Assembly: GCF_004022565.1 (NCBI RefSeq)
Contig: NZ_CP022987.1
Coordinates: 1,240,001 to 1,304,000 of the forward strand
Origin: Pollutimonas thiosulfatoxidans
Lineage (GTDB): Bacteria; Pseudomonadota; Gammaproteobacteria; Burkholderiales; Burkholderiaceae_B
Reading direction: 5' to 3'
Length of the DNA: 64,000 nucleotides
Below the pieces are notes generated by a model. That model ran no database searches and had not been told where the DNA came from. It was given only the letters and a program-made list of their open reading frames with translations. This document shows, one piece after another, positions 17,938 through 26,708 of the stretch (position 1 is the first letter of the stretch; each line of letters begins with the position of its first letter). Both the position numbers and the translations under genes were made by a program.

Positions 17938-18498
17938 CTATACCGTCATGATCTCCGCTTCTTTCTGCGTGACAAGTTTGTCGATTTCGGCCACATGCTT
18001 GTCGGTGAGCTTTTGCACCTCTTCCTGCATGCGACGCTCGTCGTCCTCGGAGATTTCCTTGTCCTTGACCAGCTTCTTGAGCGTATCGTTGGAGTCGCGG
18101 CGCAGATTGCGCACGGCGATCTTTGCGTCTTCGCCTTCGGTGCGCACGACCTTGGTCAGATCGCGGCGACGTTCTTCGGTAAGAGCCGGCATGGGAACAC
18201 GGATGCTGTCGCCCATGGAGATGGGGTTCAGGCCCAGGTCGGACTCGCGGATGGCTTTTTCGACCGGGCCCGCCATGTTTTTCTCCCAGACCTGCACATT
18301 GATGGTGCGTGCGTCCATGAGATTGACATTGGCGACCTGGCTGACCGGCACGGGCGAGCCATAGTATTCGACCATGACATGGTCCAGTATGCCTGCATGC
18401 GCACGACCGGTCCGGATCTTGGACAAGTTGACCTTGAGCGTTTCGATGGACTTGCCCATGCGGGTTTCGGCCGACTTCCTGACCTCTGAAAGACTCAT
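17938..18498 (-). CDS. frr: Ribosome recycling factor
   Basis: RRF splits post-termination ribosomes together with EF-G. The 186 residues (family usual 185) start MSLSEVRKSAETRMGKSIE and contain LSKIRTGRAHAGILDHV, YYGSPVPVSQVANV and the C-terminal KLTDKHVAEIDKL. A longer frame to 18543 overlaps pyrH and is not used. The pyrH-frr pair is near-universal. Confidence 0.97.
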   Translation of the reverse strand: MSLSEVRKSAETRMGKSIETLKVNLSKIRTGRAHAGILDHVMVEYYGSPVPVSQVANVNLMDARTINVQVWEKNMAGPVEKAIRESDLGLNPISMGDSIRVPMPALTEERRRDLTKVVRTEGEDAKIAVRNLRRDSNDTLKKLVKDKEISEDDERRMQEEVQKLTDKHVAEIDKLVTQKEAEIMTV

Positions 18499-18511
18499 GA
18501 TGATTCCTTTA

Positions 18512-19228
18512 TCAAACGTGTACCAGTGTGCCTTCGTCTTCACCGCTCACGGCACGCTTGAGCGCACCGGGCTTGTTGATGGAAAAAACCTTGATGGGCA
18601 GTTTCTGATCGCGGCACAGCGCAAATGCCGTGGCGTCCATGACTTCCAGCCGGCGCACGATGGCTTCGTCGAAACTGATGCGCGAATAACGGGTGGCACC
18701 GGGATCTTTATTGGGGTCGGCGCTGTAGATGCCATCGACCTTGGTTGCCTTCAAGACGATTTCAGCACCGATTTCAGCACCGCGCAACGCGGCGGCCGTA
18801 TCGGTTGTAAAGAAAGGGTTGCCTGTGCCGGCGGCAAATACCACTACCTTGCCCTCTTCGAGGTAGCGCAAGGCCTTGGGGCGGATGTAGGGCTCGACCA
18901 CCTGGTCGATGTTCAGGGCGGACTGCACGCGAGTGTCGATGCCGCGGTGCTTGAGCGCGTCTTGCAGCGCCAGAGCGTTCATGACGGTAGCCATCATGCC
19001 CATGTAGTCGGCGGTGGCACGGTCCATGCCCTGGGCGCCGGGCGCCACGCCCCGAAAAATATTGCCGCCACCGATCACGATGGCCAGTTCGACGCCCAGG
19101 GCGGCGACCTCGGCGATTTCTTCGGTCATGCGCAAGATGGTTGATCGATTGATCCCAAAGGCGTCCTCTCCCATCAGCGCTTCGCCGGACAGTTTGAGGA
19201 GAACACGCTTATACGATCGGGTGGTCAT
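18512..19228 (-). CDS. pyrH: Uridylate kinase
   Basis: PyrH phosphorylates UMP to UDP. The 238 residues fit the bacterial hexameric UMP kinase of the amino-acid-kinase fold. Visible motifs are RVLLKLSGEALMG, the glycine-rich VIGGGNIFRG, and FAAGTGNPFFTTDTAA. It lies downstream of tsf, separated by a 28-nt perfect palindrome, and 13 bp upstream of frr. Confidence 0.97.
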   Translation of the reverse strand: MTTRSYKRVLLKLSGEALMGEDAFGINRSTILRMTEEIAEVAALGVELAIVIGGGNIFRGVAPGAQGMDRATADYMGMMATVMNALALQDALKHRGIDTRVQSALNIDQVVEPYIRPKALRYLEEGKVVVFAAGTGNPFFTTDTAAALRGAEIGAEIVLKATKVDGIYSADPNKDPGATRYSRISFDEAIVRRLEVMDATAFALCRDQKLPIKVFSINKPGALKRAVSGEDEGTLVHV

Positions 19229-19273
19229 AGGTAGTATCCCAGGTAATCAATCCAACGGAAGTGTATGCCAGAG

Positions 19274-19301
19274 TCGAGCCTGCGTGATCACGCAGGCTCG
19301 A
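19274..19301. repeat. Perfect 28-nt palindrome between tsf and pyrH
   Basis: The sequence TCGAGCCTGCGTGA (19274-19287) is followed at once by its exact reverse complement (19288-19301). In the leftward transcript it forms a strong hairpin 20 nt after the tsf stop. On that strand no U-run follows, while on the other strand TTTTGTT follows. It may slow transcription, protect the tsf mRNA 3' end, or mark a processing point between translation-factor and nucleotide genes. Confidence 0.65.
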
Positions 19302-19321
19302 TTTTGTTGCTGGAACAGTGA

Positions 19322-20200
19322 TCAGGCGTTGCCAGCGGCAGCCGCGGCGACTTCTGCGGCAAAGTCTTCCGACTTCTTCTCGAGGCCTTCGCCTACGACA
19401 TAGAGTGCGAAGCGCGAGATGGTGGCGCTTTTCTCTTTGAGCATCTGCTCGACGGTTTGCTTGTCGTTCTTGACGAACGGCTGGGACAGCAGGGTGACTT
19501 CCTTGAGGAACTTCTGGACAGAACCTTCGACCATCTTGCTGACGATCTCGGCGGGCTTTCCGGATTCGGCAGCCTTTTGTTCGGCGACCGAACGCTCTGC
19601 AGCGATATCGGCTGCGGCAACACCGCTGGCGTCCAGCGCCTTGGGCTTGGTGGCAGCAATATGCATGGCCAGATCCTTGCCGGCTTCATCGGGGCCGGAG
19701 AAGTCGACCAACACACCGATCTTGCCGCCATGCACGTAGCTGGCCAGCTTGTTCTCGGTCTCGAAGCGTTCGAAGCGGCGCACAGCGACGTTCTCGCCGA
19801 TCTTTCCGACCAGCGCAGCGCGGGTGGTTTCAACCGTGCCTTCACCGAAAGCCAAGGCGTTCAGCGCTGCCACGTCGGCGGGGTTCTTGTCGGCAACCAG
19901 TTCGGCCAGCTTGGCCACGAAGTCGATGAAATCGTCGTTCTTGGCGACAAAGTCGGTTTCGCAGTTGATTTCGATTACGGCGCCATGCTTGCTGTCGGCG
20001 GCGATGTGCAGCCCGATCAGGCCTTCGGCGGTGACGCGGCTGGCTGCCTTGCTGGCCTTGCTGCCCAGCTTGACGCGGAGAATCTCTTCAGCGCGAGCCA
20101 GATCGCCGTCCGCCTCGGTGAGCGCCTTCTTGCACTCCATCATGGGGGCGTCGGTTTTCTCGCGCAGTTCTTTAACCATGGATGCGGTAATTTGGGCCAC
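19322..20200 (-). CDS. tsf: Elongation factor Ts
   Basis: EF-Ts exchanges GDP on EF-Tu. The 292 residues contain the N-terminal UBA-like VKELREKTDAPMMECKKAL, then CETDFVAKNDDFIDFV in the core. The start is a GTG at 20200 (reading M-A-Q-I-T-A-S-M), with GGAG six bases upstream. An upstream in-frame start at 20257 lies in the rpsB-tsf spacer and has no Shine-Dalgarno of note. It is cotranscribed with rpsB; the 118-bp spacer holds three hairpins. Confidence 0.95.
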   Translation of the reverse strand: MAQITASMVKELREKTDAPMMECKKALTEADGDLARAEEILRVKLGSKASKAASRVTAEGLIGLHIAADSKHGAVIEINCETDFVAKNDDFIDFVAKLAELVADKNPADVAALNALAFGEGTVETTRAALVGKIGENVAVRRFERFETENKLASYVHGGKIGVLVDFSGPDEAGKDLAMHIAATKPKALDASGVAAADIAAERSVAEQKAAESGKPAEIVSKMVEGSVQKFLKEVTLLSQPFVKNDKQTVEQMLKEKSATISRFALYVVGEGLEKKSEDFAAEVAAAAAGNA

Positions 20201-20225
20201 TATTTTCTCCAGTTCATTAAAACGC

Positions 20226-20310
20226 GCCCCGGTCTTACCGGGGCAGTGCGAACGCAATGACGGGCCACCATGGGATGACCATGGCGGCCCCGGCCCGGAC
20301 TATGCCGGGC
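20226..20310 (-). promoter_or_regulatory. Three tandem hairpins in the rpsB-tsf spacer
   Basis: Stem-loops are visible at 20226-20233/20237-20244 (8 of 8 bp, 3-nt loop), 20262-20273/20279-20290 (11 of 12 bp, 5-nt loop) and 20293-20298/20305-20310 (6 bp). They lie between the rpsB stop and the tsf Shine-Dalgarno. Attenuator-like structures between these genes are known in enterobacteria. Here they could adjust the S2 to EF-Ts ratio; there is no clear U-run. Confidence 0.5.
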
Positions 20311-20318
20311 GCATAGGC

Positions 20319-21065
20319 TTATTCGCGCTCTTCTTCGACCTCGACGAACTCTTCGCCTTCGGTGATTTCTTCAACCAGACCGTTCAGGTTCTGTTCGCGG
20401 CCTTCCAGCACGGCGTCGGCCATGCCACGGGCATACAAGGCAATGGCCTTGGCCGAGTCGTCGTTACCGGGAATGATGTGTTCCACGCCGTCGGGCGAGT
20501 GGTTGGTGTCGACAACCGCGACGACTGGAATACCCAGCGTACGAGCTTCGGCGATGGCAATCTTGTGGTAGCCAACGTCGATGACGAACAGGGCGTCAGG
20601 CAAGGTGTTCATGTCTTTGATGCCACCGATAGCCTTGTTGAGCTTTTCGAGTTCGCGATCAAACATGAGCGCTTCTTTTTTGCTCATGCGCTCGGTGGCG
20701 CCGTCGGCGATCTGCGCTTCCATTTCTTTCAGGCGCTTGACCGAAGTCTTGACCGTTTTGAAGTTGGTCATCATGCCACCCAGCCAACGGCTGTCTACGT
20801 AAGGCATGCCGCAACGTGCAGCTTCGGCGGCCACGAGTTCGCGGGCAGCGCGCTTGGTGCCGACAAACAACACGCTGCCGCCACGTGCGGCGATCTGGCG
20901 CACGAACTTGGCTGCTTCCTGGAATTTAACGACCGTCTGTTCGAGGTTGACGATGTGGATCTTGTTACGCTGACCAAAGATGAACGGCGCCATCTTGGGG
21001 TTCCAGTAACGGGTCTGGTGGCCAAAGTGCACACCGGCTTCTAGCATTTCGCGCATTAACGACAT
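20319..21065 (-). CDS. rpsB: 30S ribosomal protein S2
   Basis: S2 is a late-assembling protein of the small subunit. The 248 residues start MSLMREMLEAGVHFGHQTRYWNPK (split here: MSLMREMLEAG then VHFGHQTRYW) and contain LFVGTKRAARELVAAEA, RWLGGMMTNFKTV and VVDTNHSPDGVEHIIPGNDD. Two ATGs stand side by side (21068 and 21065); the second has the better spacing from GGAG. The C terminus is an acidic tail. A promoter matching TTGAAT-N18-TAGAAT lies at 21239-21268. Confidence 0.97.
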   Translation of the reverse strand: MSLMREMLEAGVHFGHQTRYWNPKMAPFIFGQRNKIHIVNLEQTVVKFQEAAKFVRQIAARGGSVLFVGTKRAARELVAAEAARCGMPYVDSRWLGGMMTNFKTVKTSVKRLKEMEAQIADGATERMSKKEALMFDRELEKLNKAIGGIKDMNTLPDALFVIDVGYHKIAIAEARTLGIPVVAVVDTNHSPDGVEHIIPGNDDSAKAIALYARGMADAVLEGREQNLNGLVEEITEGEEFVEVEEERE

Positions 21066-21234
21066 CATATTCTCCAAGGGTTTGGTCTTGTGGCCGGTTT
21101 GTATTCTGGCTGCTAACCCCTGCATGCTGGCCCGTGGGCCAAACAAGTACACTAGTGGCTAGTCGCATCAAAACACCCTTCTGTTACCGGGCACGCGATT
21201 TTTTTCGCTTTCCTAAAGGAATTTTAAGAAAGCC

Positions 21235-21268
21235 TATAATTCTACTATTTTTAGCCGACCAAATTCAA
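21235..21268. promoter_or_regulatory. Back-to-back promoters for rpsB (leftward) and map (rightward)
   Basis: On the minus strand TTGAAT (21268-21263) and TAGAAT (21244-21239) are spaced by 18 nt and fit a sigma-70 promoter for rpsB, giving a leader of about 170 nt. On the plus strand a perfect TATAAT stands at 21235-21240, 35 bp before the map ATG, with no good -35. The two -10 boxes overlap by two bases, so use of one promoter should exclude the other. Confidence 0.5.
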
Positions 21269-21274
21269 GTTACC

Positions 21275-22081
21275 ATGAGTAGTCTCGTTACCGACCCCGC
21301 CGATCTCGACAAAATGCGCGCCGCTTGCCAAGCTGCAGCCTCCACCCTGGACTTCCTGGCGCCTCACGTAAAAGCGGGAATCACCACAGGCGAGCTCGAC
21401 CGGCTTTGCCTTGAATTCATCACCGATGAGCTCAAGGTCGAGTCCGCCACCGTCGGTTATGCGCCTCCTGGGTATACGCCTTTTCCCGCGTCCATCTGCA
21501 CGTCGGTCAATCATGTGATCTGCCATGGCATTCCCGGCGAGAAAGTCCTGAAAAACGGCGACATCATGAATATCGACGTTACGGTCATCAAGGATGGCTG
21601 GTTTGGCGACACCAGCCGCATGTACTACATCGGTGAGCCATCGATACTTGCCAGGCGTCTTACCGAAACCACGTACGAATGCATGTGGCTGGGCATCGAG
21701 CAAGTGCGCCCGGGCGGTTCGCTGGGCGACATCGGGCATGCCATCCAGCAGCACGCCGAAAAGCAGGGCTTCTCCGTTGTGCGCGAGTACTGCGGCCATG
21801 GCGTGGGACGCAAATTCCATCAAGACCCGCAGGTGCTGCATTACGGCAAGCCGGGTACCGGCGTGAAACTGCAGCCGGGCATGATCTTCACGATCGAACC
21901 CATGATCAACGCCGGGCGCAAAGATATCCGCACCCTGGCAGACGGCTGGACGGTCGTAACGCGCGATCACAGCTTGTCGGCACAATGGGAGCACAGTGTC
22001 CTGGTCACCGACACGGGCTACGAGATCCTGACCGTGTCCCCCGACATGCCGGCGCCGCCGCCCTTCGTCGCGGCAGCCTGA
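21275..22081 (+). CDS. map: Methionine aminopeptidase, type I
   Basis: Map removes the initiator methionine from nascent proteins. The 268 residues show the metal-ligand segments IDVTVIKDGWFGDTSRMYYIG (two Asp; ligands within DVTVIKDGWFGDTS), YCGHGVGRKFH (His), FTIEPMINAG (Glu) and SAQWEHSVLVT (Glu), with the substrate His in HVICHGIPG. The start at 21275 leaves a conserved-length protein; upstream in-frame ATG at 21134 would cross the promoter. It is divergent from rpsB and 19 bp ahead of glnD. Confidence 0.97.
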   Translation: MSSLVTDPADLDKMRAACQAAASTLDFLAPHVKAGITTGELDRLCLEFITDELKVESATVGYAPPGYTPFPASICTSVNHVICHGIPGEKVLKNGDIMNIDVTVIKDGWFGDTSRMYYIGEPSILARRLTETTYECMWLGIEQVRPGGSLGDIGHAIQQHAEKQGFSVVREYCGHGVGRKFHQDPQVLHYGKPGTGVKLQPGMIFTIEPMINAGRKDIRTLADGWTVVTRDHSLSAQWEHSVLVTDTGYEILTVSPDMPAPPPFVAAA

Positions 22082-22100
22082 TGCCCTGACGGGACAGCTT

Positions 22101-24677
22101 ATGAACGCGCAATCCCTTAGCCTGGTGCGCGATCAGCTTGCTGTCCGCCGCGCCGAAGCCATACAGGCGTTTCGCGAGCAACGTCGCCCCGACACCCTCC
22201 TGGCCGCCTTGCGACGCAACGCCGACCAGGCCCTGCGCGAACTGGTTCGCCTGCACCCCCTGCCCGTGGGGGCCGTCCTGGTTGCCGTGGGCGGCTATGG
22301 TCGCGGCGAACTCTATCCGCATTCCGACGTCGACGTACTGATCCTGCTGCGCCAGCCGCCCACACAGGACGATACCAATGCGATAGAGGCGCTGGTCGCC
22401 GCCATGTGGGACTTGGGCATAGAGCCCGGCCATAGCGTACGGACGCTGGAAGACTGCCAACGCGAAGCCGCCAACGACATCACCGTTGAAACCGCCTTGA
22501 TGGAAGCACGCTGGCTGGTGGGCAGCCGCAACCTGTTTCAGACCTTGCGCACCACCATGCTGGAGCAGCTCGATCCTCAGGCTTTTTTCCAGGCCAAGCG
22601 GGCCGAGATGCAGCAGCGCCATGCACGCCATCACGACACCCCGTACTCGCTGGAGCCCAATTGCAAGGAGGCCCCGGGCGGCCTGCGCGACTTGCAGGTG
22701 GTGATGTGGATGGCACAGGCTGCCGGACTGGGCCATAGCTGGCGCGAAATTGCCCGCAGCGACCTGCTGACAGCGGCAGAGTTCCGGGCATTGCGCCGGG
22801 CCGAGCAAGCCTTCAAGCGCCTGCGCATCGAGCTGCACCTGCTGGCGGGCAGACGTGAAGATCGCGTGCTGTTCGATCTGCAGCCGGCCCTGGCCGCGGT
22901 GTACGGATTCGAGGCCACACGCACCCGGCGCCCCAGCGAAATCCTGATGCAGCGCTATTACTGGGCCGCACGCGTGGTCAGTCAGCTGAACATCATTTTG
23001 ATGCAAAGCCTCGAAGAGAAACTGTTTCCGTTGCCCAACGAGCAGGCAAGCATCATCGATGACGACTTCTTCATGATACGGGGCCGCCTGGGCATACGGC
23101 GTGAAGACGGCTTCGAGCGCAACCCGGCACTGATCTTCCGGGCCTTTCTGGTGATGCAGGAAAGGCCTGAGATCACCGGCATGGCGGCGCCCATGCAGCG
23201 CGCGATGTGGCATGCGCGTCGCAGCATCGACGCGCAATTTCGGCGCAACCCGGTCAATCGGCGTCAGTTCCTGCAGATTTTGCAGCAGCCTCGCGGCGTG
23301 GTCCATGCGTTGCGGCACATGACCATGCTGAACATTCTGCCCCGCTATCTTCCGGTATTTCGGCGCATAGTCGGACAGATGCAGCATGACCTGTTTCATG
23401 CCTATACGGTCGACCAGCACATTCTGATGGTGGTGCGCAACCTGCGCCGGTTCACCATGCCCGAACACGCGCAAGAGTACCCGCTGGCCAGCCAGTTGAT
23501 CGCCGATTTCGACCGTCACTGGCTGCTCTACGTGGCCGCGCTGTTCCATGACATCGCCAAAGGCCGGGGCGGCGATCATTCCGAACTGGGCGCCGTGGAC
23601 GCACGCCGCTTCTGCAACGAACATGGCATAGACGGCGACGACAAGGCTTTGGTGGAGTTCCTGGTGCGCGAGCATCTGACCATGTCTCTTGTGGCCCAGA
23701 AGCGCGACCTGAGCGATCCCGGCGTGGTCCACGACTTTGCCGAGCGCGTAGGCACCGAGCGCCGCCTGACCGCGCTGTATTTGCTGACGGTCGCCGACAT
23801 ACGCGGGACCAGCCCCAAAGTATGGAACTCCTGGAAAGGCAAGCTGCTGGAAGACCTGTTCCGCCAAACCATAGAGGCGCTGGGCGGCGCCCAGCCGGAC
23901 GCGGGCACGGTGCTCGCGCAGCGCAAGGAAGCCGCCGCCAACGAAATCCGCTTGATCGGCTTGCGCGACGAAAGCCGCGACAACTTCTGGAATCAACTGG
24001 ACGTGGCCTACTTCCTGCGTCACGAGGCCAGCGAGATCGCGTGGCACACACGGCATCTGTACTATCGGGTCGACACGCCCGAGCCGGTGGTGAAGGCGCG
24101 TGTCGTCGGACAGAACGAGGCCCTGCAGGTCATGGTCTACACACCCGATCGTAAAGATTTGTTTGTAAGCATTTGCCGCTACTTCGACAGCCGAGCCTTA
24201 AGCGTACAAGACGCCCGCGTGCACACGACGCATCATGGCTGGGCGCTGGACAGCTTTATTGTCTTGCTGCCCGGGCAGGACAAGGACTACCGCTCGAATG
24301 CGACGCTGGTCGAACATGAGCTGTGTCGCGCACTGCTAAGCGCCGACGCTCCAGCGCCAGGAACCTTGCCGCGGCGCTCGGGTTCGCGTCGATCGCGTTT
24401 TTTTCCGATTATGCCGCATGTCGAATTGCAGCCCGACGAACGCAGCACCTCATGGCGCCTCTCTGTGACGGCAGCCGATCGCCCTGGCTTGCTCTACAAC
24501 CTCGCACAGGTCTTTGCAGCGCACGGCATCAGCCTTAATATGGCCAAGATACTGACCTTGGGTGATCGCGTGGAAGACGTGTTCATTATCGAAGGCTCCG
24601 CACTCGGACACCCTCGCGCCCAGCTACAATTCGAGCGTAAGCTGCTAGCGACGCTCGAACTCGAAGGTTCTCCATGA
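22101..24677 (+). CDS. glnD: Bifunctional uridylyltransferase/uridylyl-removing enzyme GlnD
   Basis: GlnD senses glutamine and modifies PII proteins, setting nitrogen assimilation. The 858 residues show an N-terminal nucleotidyltransferase domain with GGYGRGELYPHSDVDVLIL at about residues 68-86, a PII-UT linker (EPNCKEAPGGLRDLQ), an HD domain with HDIAKGRGGDHSELG at about 484-498, and two C-terminal ACT domains (VMVYTPDRKDLFVSICRYF and SVTAADRPGLLYNLAQVF). It follows map by 19 bp and its stop overlaps the dsbB start (ATGA). Confidence 0.97.
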   Translation: MNAQSLSLVRDQLAVRRAEAIQAFREQRRPDTLLAALRRNADQALRELVRLHPLPVGAVLVAVGGYGRGELYPHSDVDVLILLRQPPTQDDTNAIEALVAAMWDLGIEPGHSVRTLEDCQREAANDITVETALMEARWLVGSRNLFQTLRTTMLEQLDPQAFFQAKRAEMQQRHARHHDTPYSLEPNCKEAPGGLRDLQVVMWMAQAAGLGHSWREIARSDLLTAAEFRALRRAEQAFKRLRIELHLLAGRREDRVLFDLQPALAAVYGFEATRTRRPSEILMQRYYWAARVVSQLNIILMQSLEEKLFPLPNEQASIIDDDFFMIRGRLGIRREDGFERNPALIFRAFLVMQERPEITGMAAPMQRAMWHARRSIDAQFRRNPVNRRQFLQILQQPRGVVHALRHMTMLNILPRYLPVFRRIVGQMQHDLFHAYTVDQHILMVVRNLRRFTMPEHAQEYPLASQLIADFDRHWLLYVAALFHDIAKGRGGDHSELGAVDARRFCNEHGIDGDDKALVEFLVREHLTMSLVAQKRDLSDPGVVHDFAERVGTERRLTALYLLTVADIRGTSPKVWNSWKGKLLEDLFRQTIEALGGAQPDAGTVLAQRKEAAANEIRLIGLRDESRDNFWNQLDVAYFLRHEASEIAWHTRHLYYRVDTPEPVVKARVVGQNEALQVMVYTPDRKDLFVSICRYFDSRALSVQDARVHTTHHGWALDSFIVLLPGQDKDYRSNATLVEHELCRALLSADAPAPGTLPRRSGSRRSRFFPIMPHVELQPDERSTSWRLSVTAADRPGLLYNLAQVFAAHGISLNMAKILTLGDRVEDVFIIEGSALGHPRAQLQFERKLLATLELEGSP

Positions 24678-25156
24678 CAAGCTCAACCCGATTGCTCCAT
24701 TTCATCGCCCTGCTTTGCATCACCGCGGTCGCGATCGCACTGGTGTCCCAGCACGTATTTGGGCTCCAGCCTTGCGCATGGTGCGTGCTGCAACGCCTGG
24801 TGTTCATACTGATCGCACTGCTATGTTGGGGCGGACTGCTGGCCGGGCGCGTCACCGCCCTGGCGCGCCGCGCAGCCGGTCTGCTGGTCACACTGCTTAG
24901 CGTCGGCGGCGCCATGGCGGCCTGGTATCAGTACACGGTGGCCGCCAAGATGTTTTCCTGCGACATGACCTTTGCCGACCGCTTCATGGTGGGCAGCGGG
25001 CTGGACGCCAATGTGCCCTGGCTCTTCGGCATATACGCGACCTGCATGGACGCAAGGGTCAACCTGCTGGGCGTCGAATATGCCTTGTGGTCACTGGGCT
25101 TGTTTGTGGTGATCGGCGTGCTGGGGCTAGTGCCGGCATTGCGGCGGCTGGGCTAA
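24674..25156 (+). CDS. dsbB: Disulfide bond formation protein DsbB
   Basis: DsbB reoxidises periplasmic DsbA and passes electrons to quinone. The 160-residue protein has four hydrophobic segments. The first periplasmic loop carries PCAWC (Cys34, Cys37) and the second carries Cys96 and Cys124, so both redox pairs are present. The start overlaps the glnD stop by 4 nt, an unusual pairing that implies coupled translation. A hairpin overlaps the stop codon. Confidence 0.93.
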   Translation: MTSSTRLLHFIALLCITAVAIALVSQHVFGLQPCAWCVLQRLVFILIALLCWGGLLAGRVTALARRAAGLLVTLLSVGGAMAAWYQYTVAAKMFSCDMTFADRFMVGSGLDANVPWLFGIYATCMDARVNLLGVEYALWSLGLFVVIGVLGLVPALRRLG

Positions 25157-25173
25157 GGTCGGCCTTGGCCCAG
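25148..25173. terminator. Hairpin spanning the dsbB stop, between convergent dsbB and purF
   Basis: CTGGGCTAAGG (25148-25158) pairs with CCTTGGCCCAG (25163-25173) over 10 of 11 positions with a TCGG loop. It lies exactly where rightward dsbB and leftward purF transcription meet. No U-run follows on either strand, so intrinsic termination is possible but not certain. Confidence 0.45.
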
Positions 25174-25187
25174 CGCTATCTAAACGC

Positions 25188-26687
25188 CTACTCGTCGTTT
25201 TCGCGGGTCGCCATCTCGCCCGCCGGTGGGCGAACACCCCGTGTCTGGCTCAGTCGCTCAAGATAAGCCGCATCGATATCCCCGGTAACGTACCGGCCGT
25301 TGAAGCAGGACGACTCGAACTGCTTCATGGCGGGATTCAAATCGCGTATGGCTTGCTCCAGATCGTTGAGCTCTTGATAAACCAGGCCGTCTGCGCCGAT
25401 TTCGCTTGCAATCTGCGCCGTGTCGCGGCCGTTGGCAATCAGTTCCGATTGGCTGGGCATATCGATGCCATACACATTGGGATAGCGGACAGCAGGCGCG
25501 GCTGAAGCAAAATAGACCTTGTTGGCACCTGCGGCCCGTGCCATATCGACAATTTCGCGGCTGGTTGTACCCCGGACGATGGAATCATCGACCAACAGCA
25601 CGTTCTTGCCACGAAACTCCATCCCGATCGCACTCAGCTTCTGGCGCACCGATTTCTTGCGCACAGCCTGACCGGGCATGATGAAAGTCCGCCCGATGTA
25701 GCGGTTCTTGATGAAGCCTTCGCGGTAGCTGAGATCCAGCCTGGCCGCCAGTTGCATCGCCGATGGGCGTGAAGAATCGGGTATGGGCATGACGACGTCG
25801 ATATCTCCCAAGCGCAGCGTCTTGGCCACGTTGTCACCCAGATATTCGCCCATGTTCAGGCGCGCGTCGTAGATCGACACCCCATCCATCAGCGAGTCGG
25901 GACGCGCAAAGTACACATACTCGAAAGCACAAGGCGTCAGGGACGGATTCTCAGCGCATTGACGACTGCTAAGCTTGCCGTCCAGGTCGATGAACAAGGC
26001 TTCGCCCGGCTCGACATCGCGCACCAGCGTGTAGCCGCAGCCGGTCAGGGCTACCGATTCGGACGCCACCATCCATTCGTCGCCCTTTTCGGTTTCCATG
26101 CGACCCAGGCACAGCGGCCGGATGCCATAGGGATCCCTAAAGGCCACCAGCCCATAGCTGGCAATTTGCGCAATGACCGCGTAGGCGCCCCTGGCGCGTC
26201 CATGCACCGCCGACACCGCGTTGAAAATGGCGTCCTCATCCAGCGAGCCGCCATTGGCCGCGATGTGCAGCTCGTGTGCAAACACATTGAGCAGGACTTC
26301 GGAATCGGAATTGGTGTTGATGTGGCGGCGGTCCACACGGAACAAGGCCTCGCGCAACTCGCGCCAGTTTGTCAGGTTGCCGTTATGGACGAAGGTGATG
26401 CCAAACGGCGCATTGACGTAGAACGGTTGCGCCTCGTCCACGCTGTCGCTGGATCCCGCCGTCGGATAGCGCACTTGCCCCAGCCCGCTGTTGCCGGGCA
26501 AGGACCGCATGTTGCGCGTACGAAAGACATCACGCACCAGGCCATGAGCCTTGTACATATTGAAAAATTGATCGTGCGACGTGGCGATCCCGGCCGCGTC
26601 CTGGCCGCGGTGCTGCAGCAACAGCAAGCTGTCATAAATCAGTTGGTTGACGGGGCCCGAGCCGGCCACCCCCACTATTCCGCACAT
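25188..26687 (-). CDS. purF: Amidophosphoribosyltransferase
   Basis: PurF makes phosphoribosylamine from PRPP and glutamine, the first step of purine synthesis. The 499 residues begin MCGIVGV, so Cys2 is the glutaminase nucleophile after Met removal. Further motifs are LLLLQHRGQDAAGIA, GQVRYPTAG, FVHNGNLTN, TNSDSEVLL, and the PRPP loop LLVDDSIVRGTTSREIV. It follows cvpA by 21 bp in the dedD-cvpA-purF order also known in enterobacteria. Confidence 0.97.
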   Translation of the reverse strand: MCGIVGVAGSGPVNQLIYDSLLLLQHRGQDAAGIATSHDQFFNMYKAHGLVRDVFRTRNMRSLPGNSGLGQVRYPTAGSSDSVDEAQPFYVNAPFGITFVHNGNLTNWRELREALFRVDRRHINTNSDSEVLLNVFAHELHIAANGGSLDEDAIFNAVSAVHGRARGAYAVIAQIASYGLVAFRDPYGIRPLCLGRMETEKGDEWMVASESVALTGCGYTLVRDVEPGEALFIDLDGKLSSRQCAENPSLTPCAFEYVYFARPDSLMDGVSIYDARLNMGEYLGDNVAKTLRLGDIDVVMPIPDSSRPSAMQLAARLDLSYREGFIKNRYIGRTFIMPGQAVRKKSVRQKLSAIGMEFRGKNVLLVDDSIVRGTTSREIVDMARAAGANKVYFASAAPAVRYPNVYGIDMPSQSELIANGRDTAQIASEIGADGLVYQELNDLEQAIRDLNPAMKQFESSCFNGRYVTGDIDAAYLERLSQTRGVRPPAGEMATRENDE

Positions 26688-26708
26688 GGTGATGTTCCTG
26701 TGTATCGA

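Noticed and set aside
22005..24056. 683-residue minus-strand open frame
   Set aside because: It is antisense to glnD, which has complete domains; the reverse frame has no family features.
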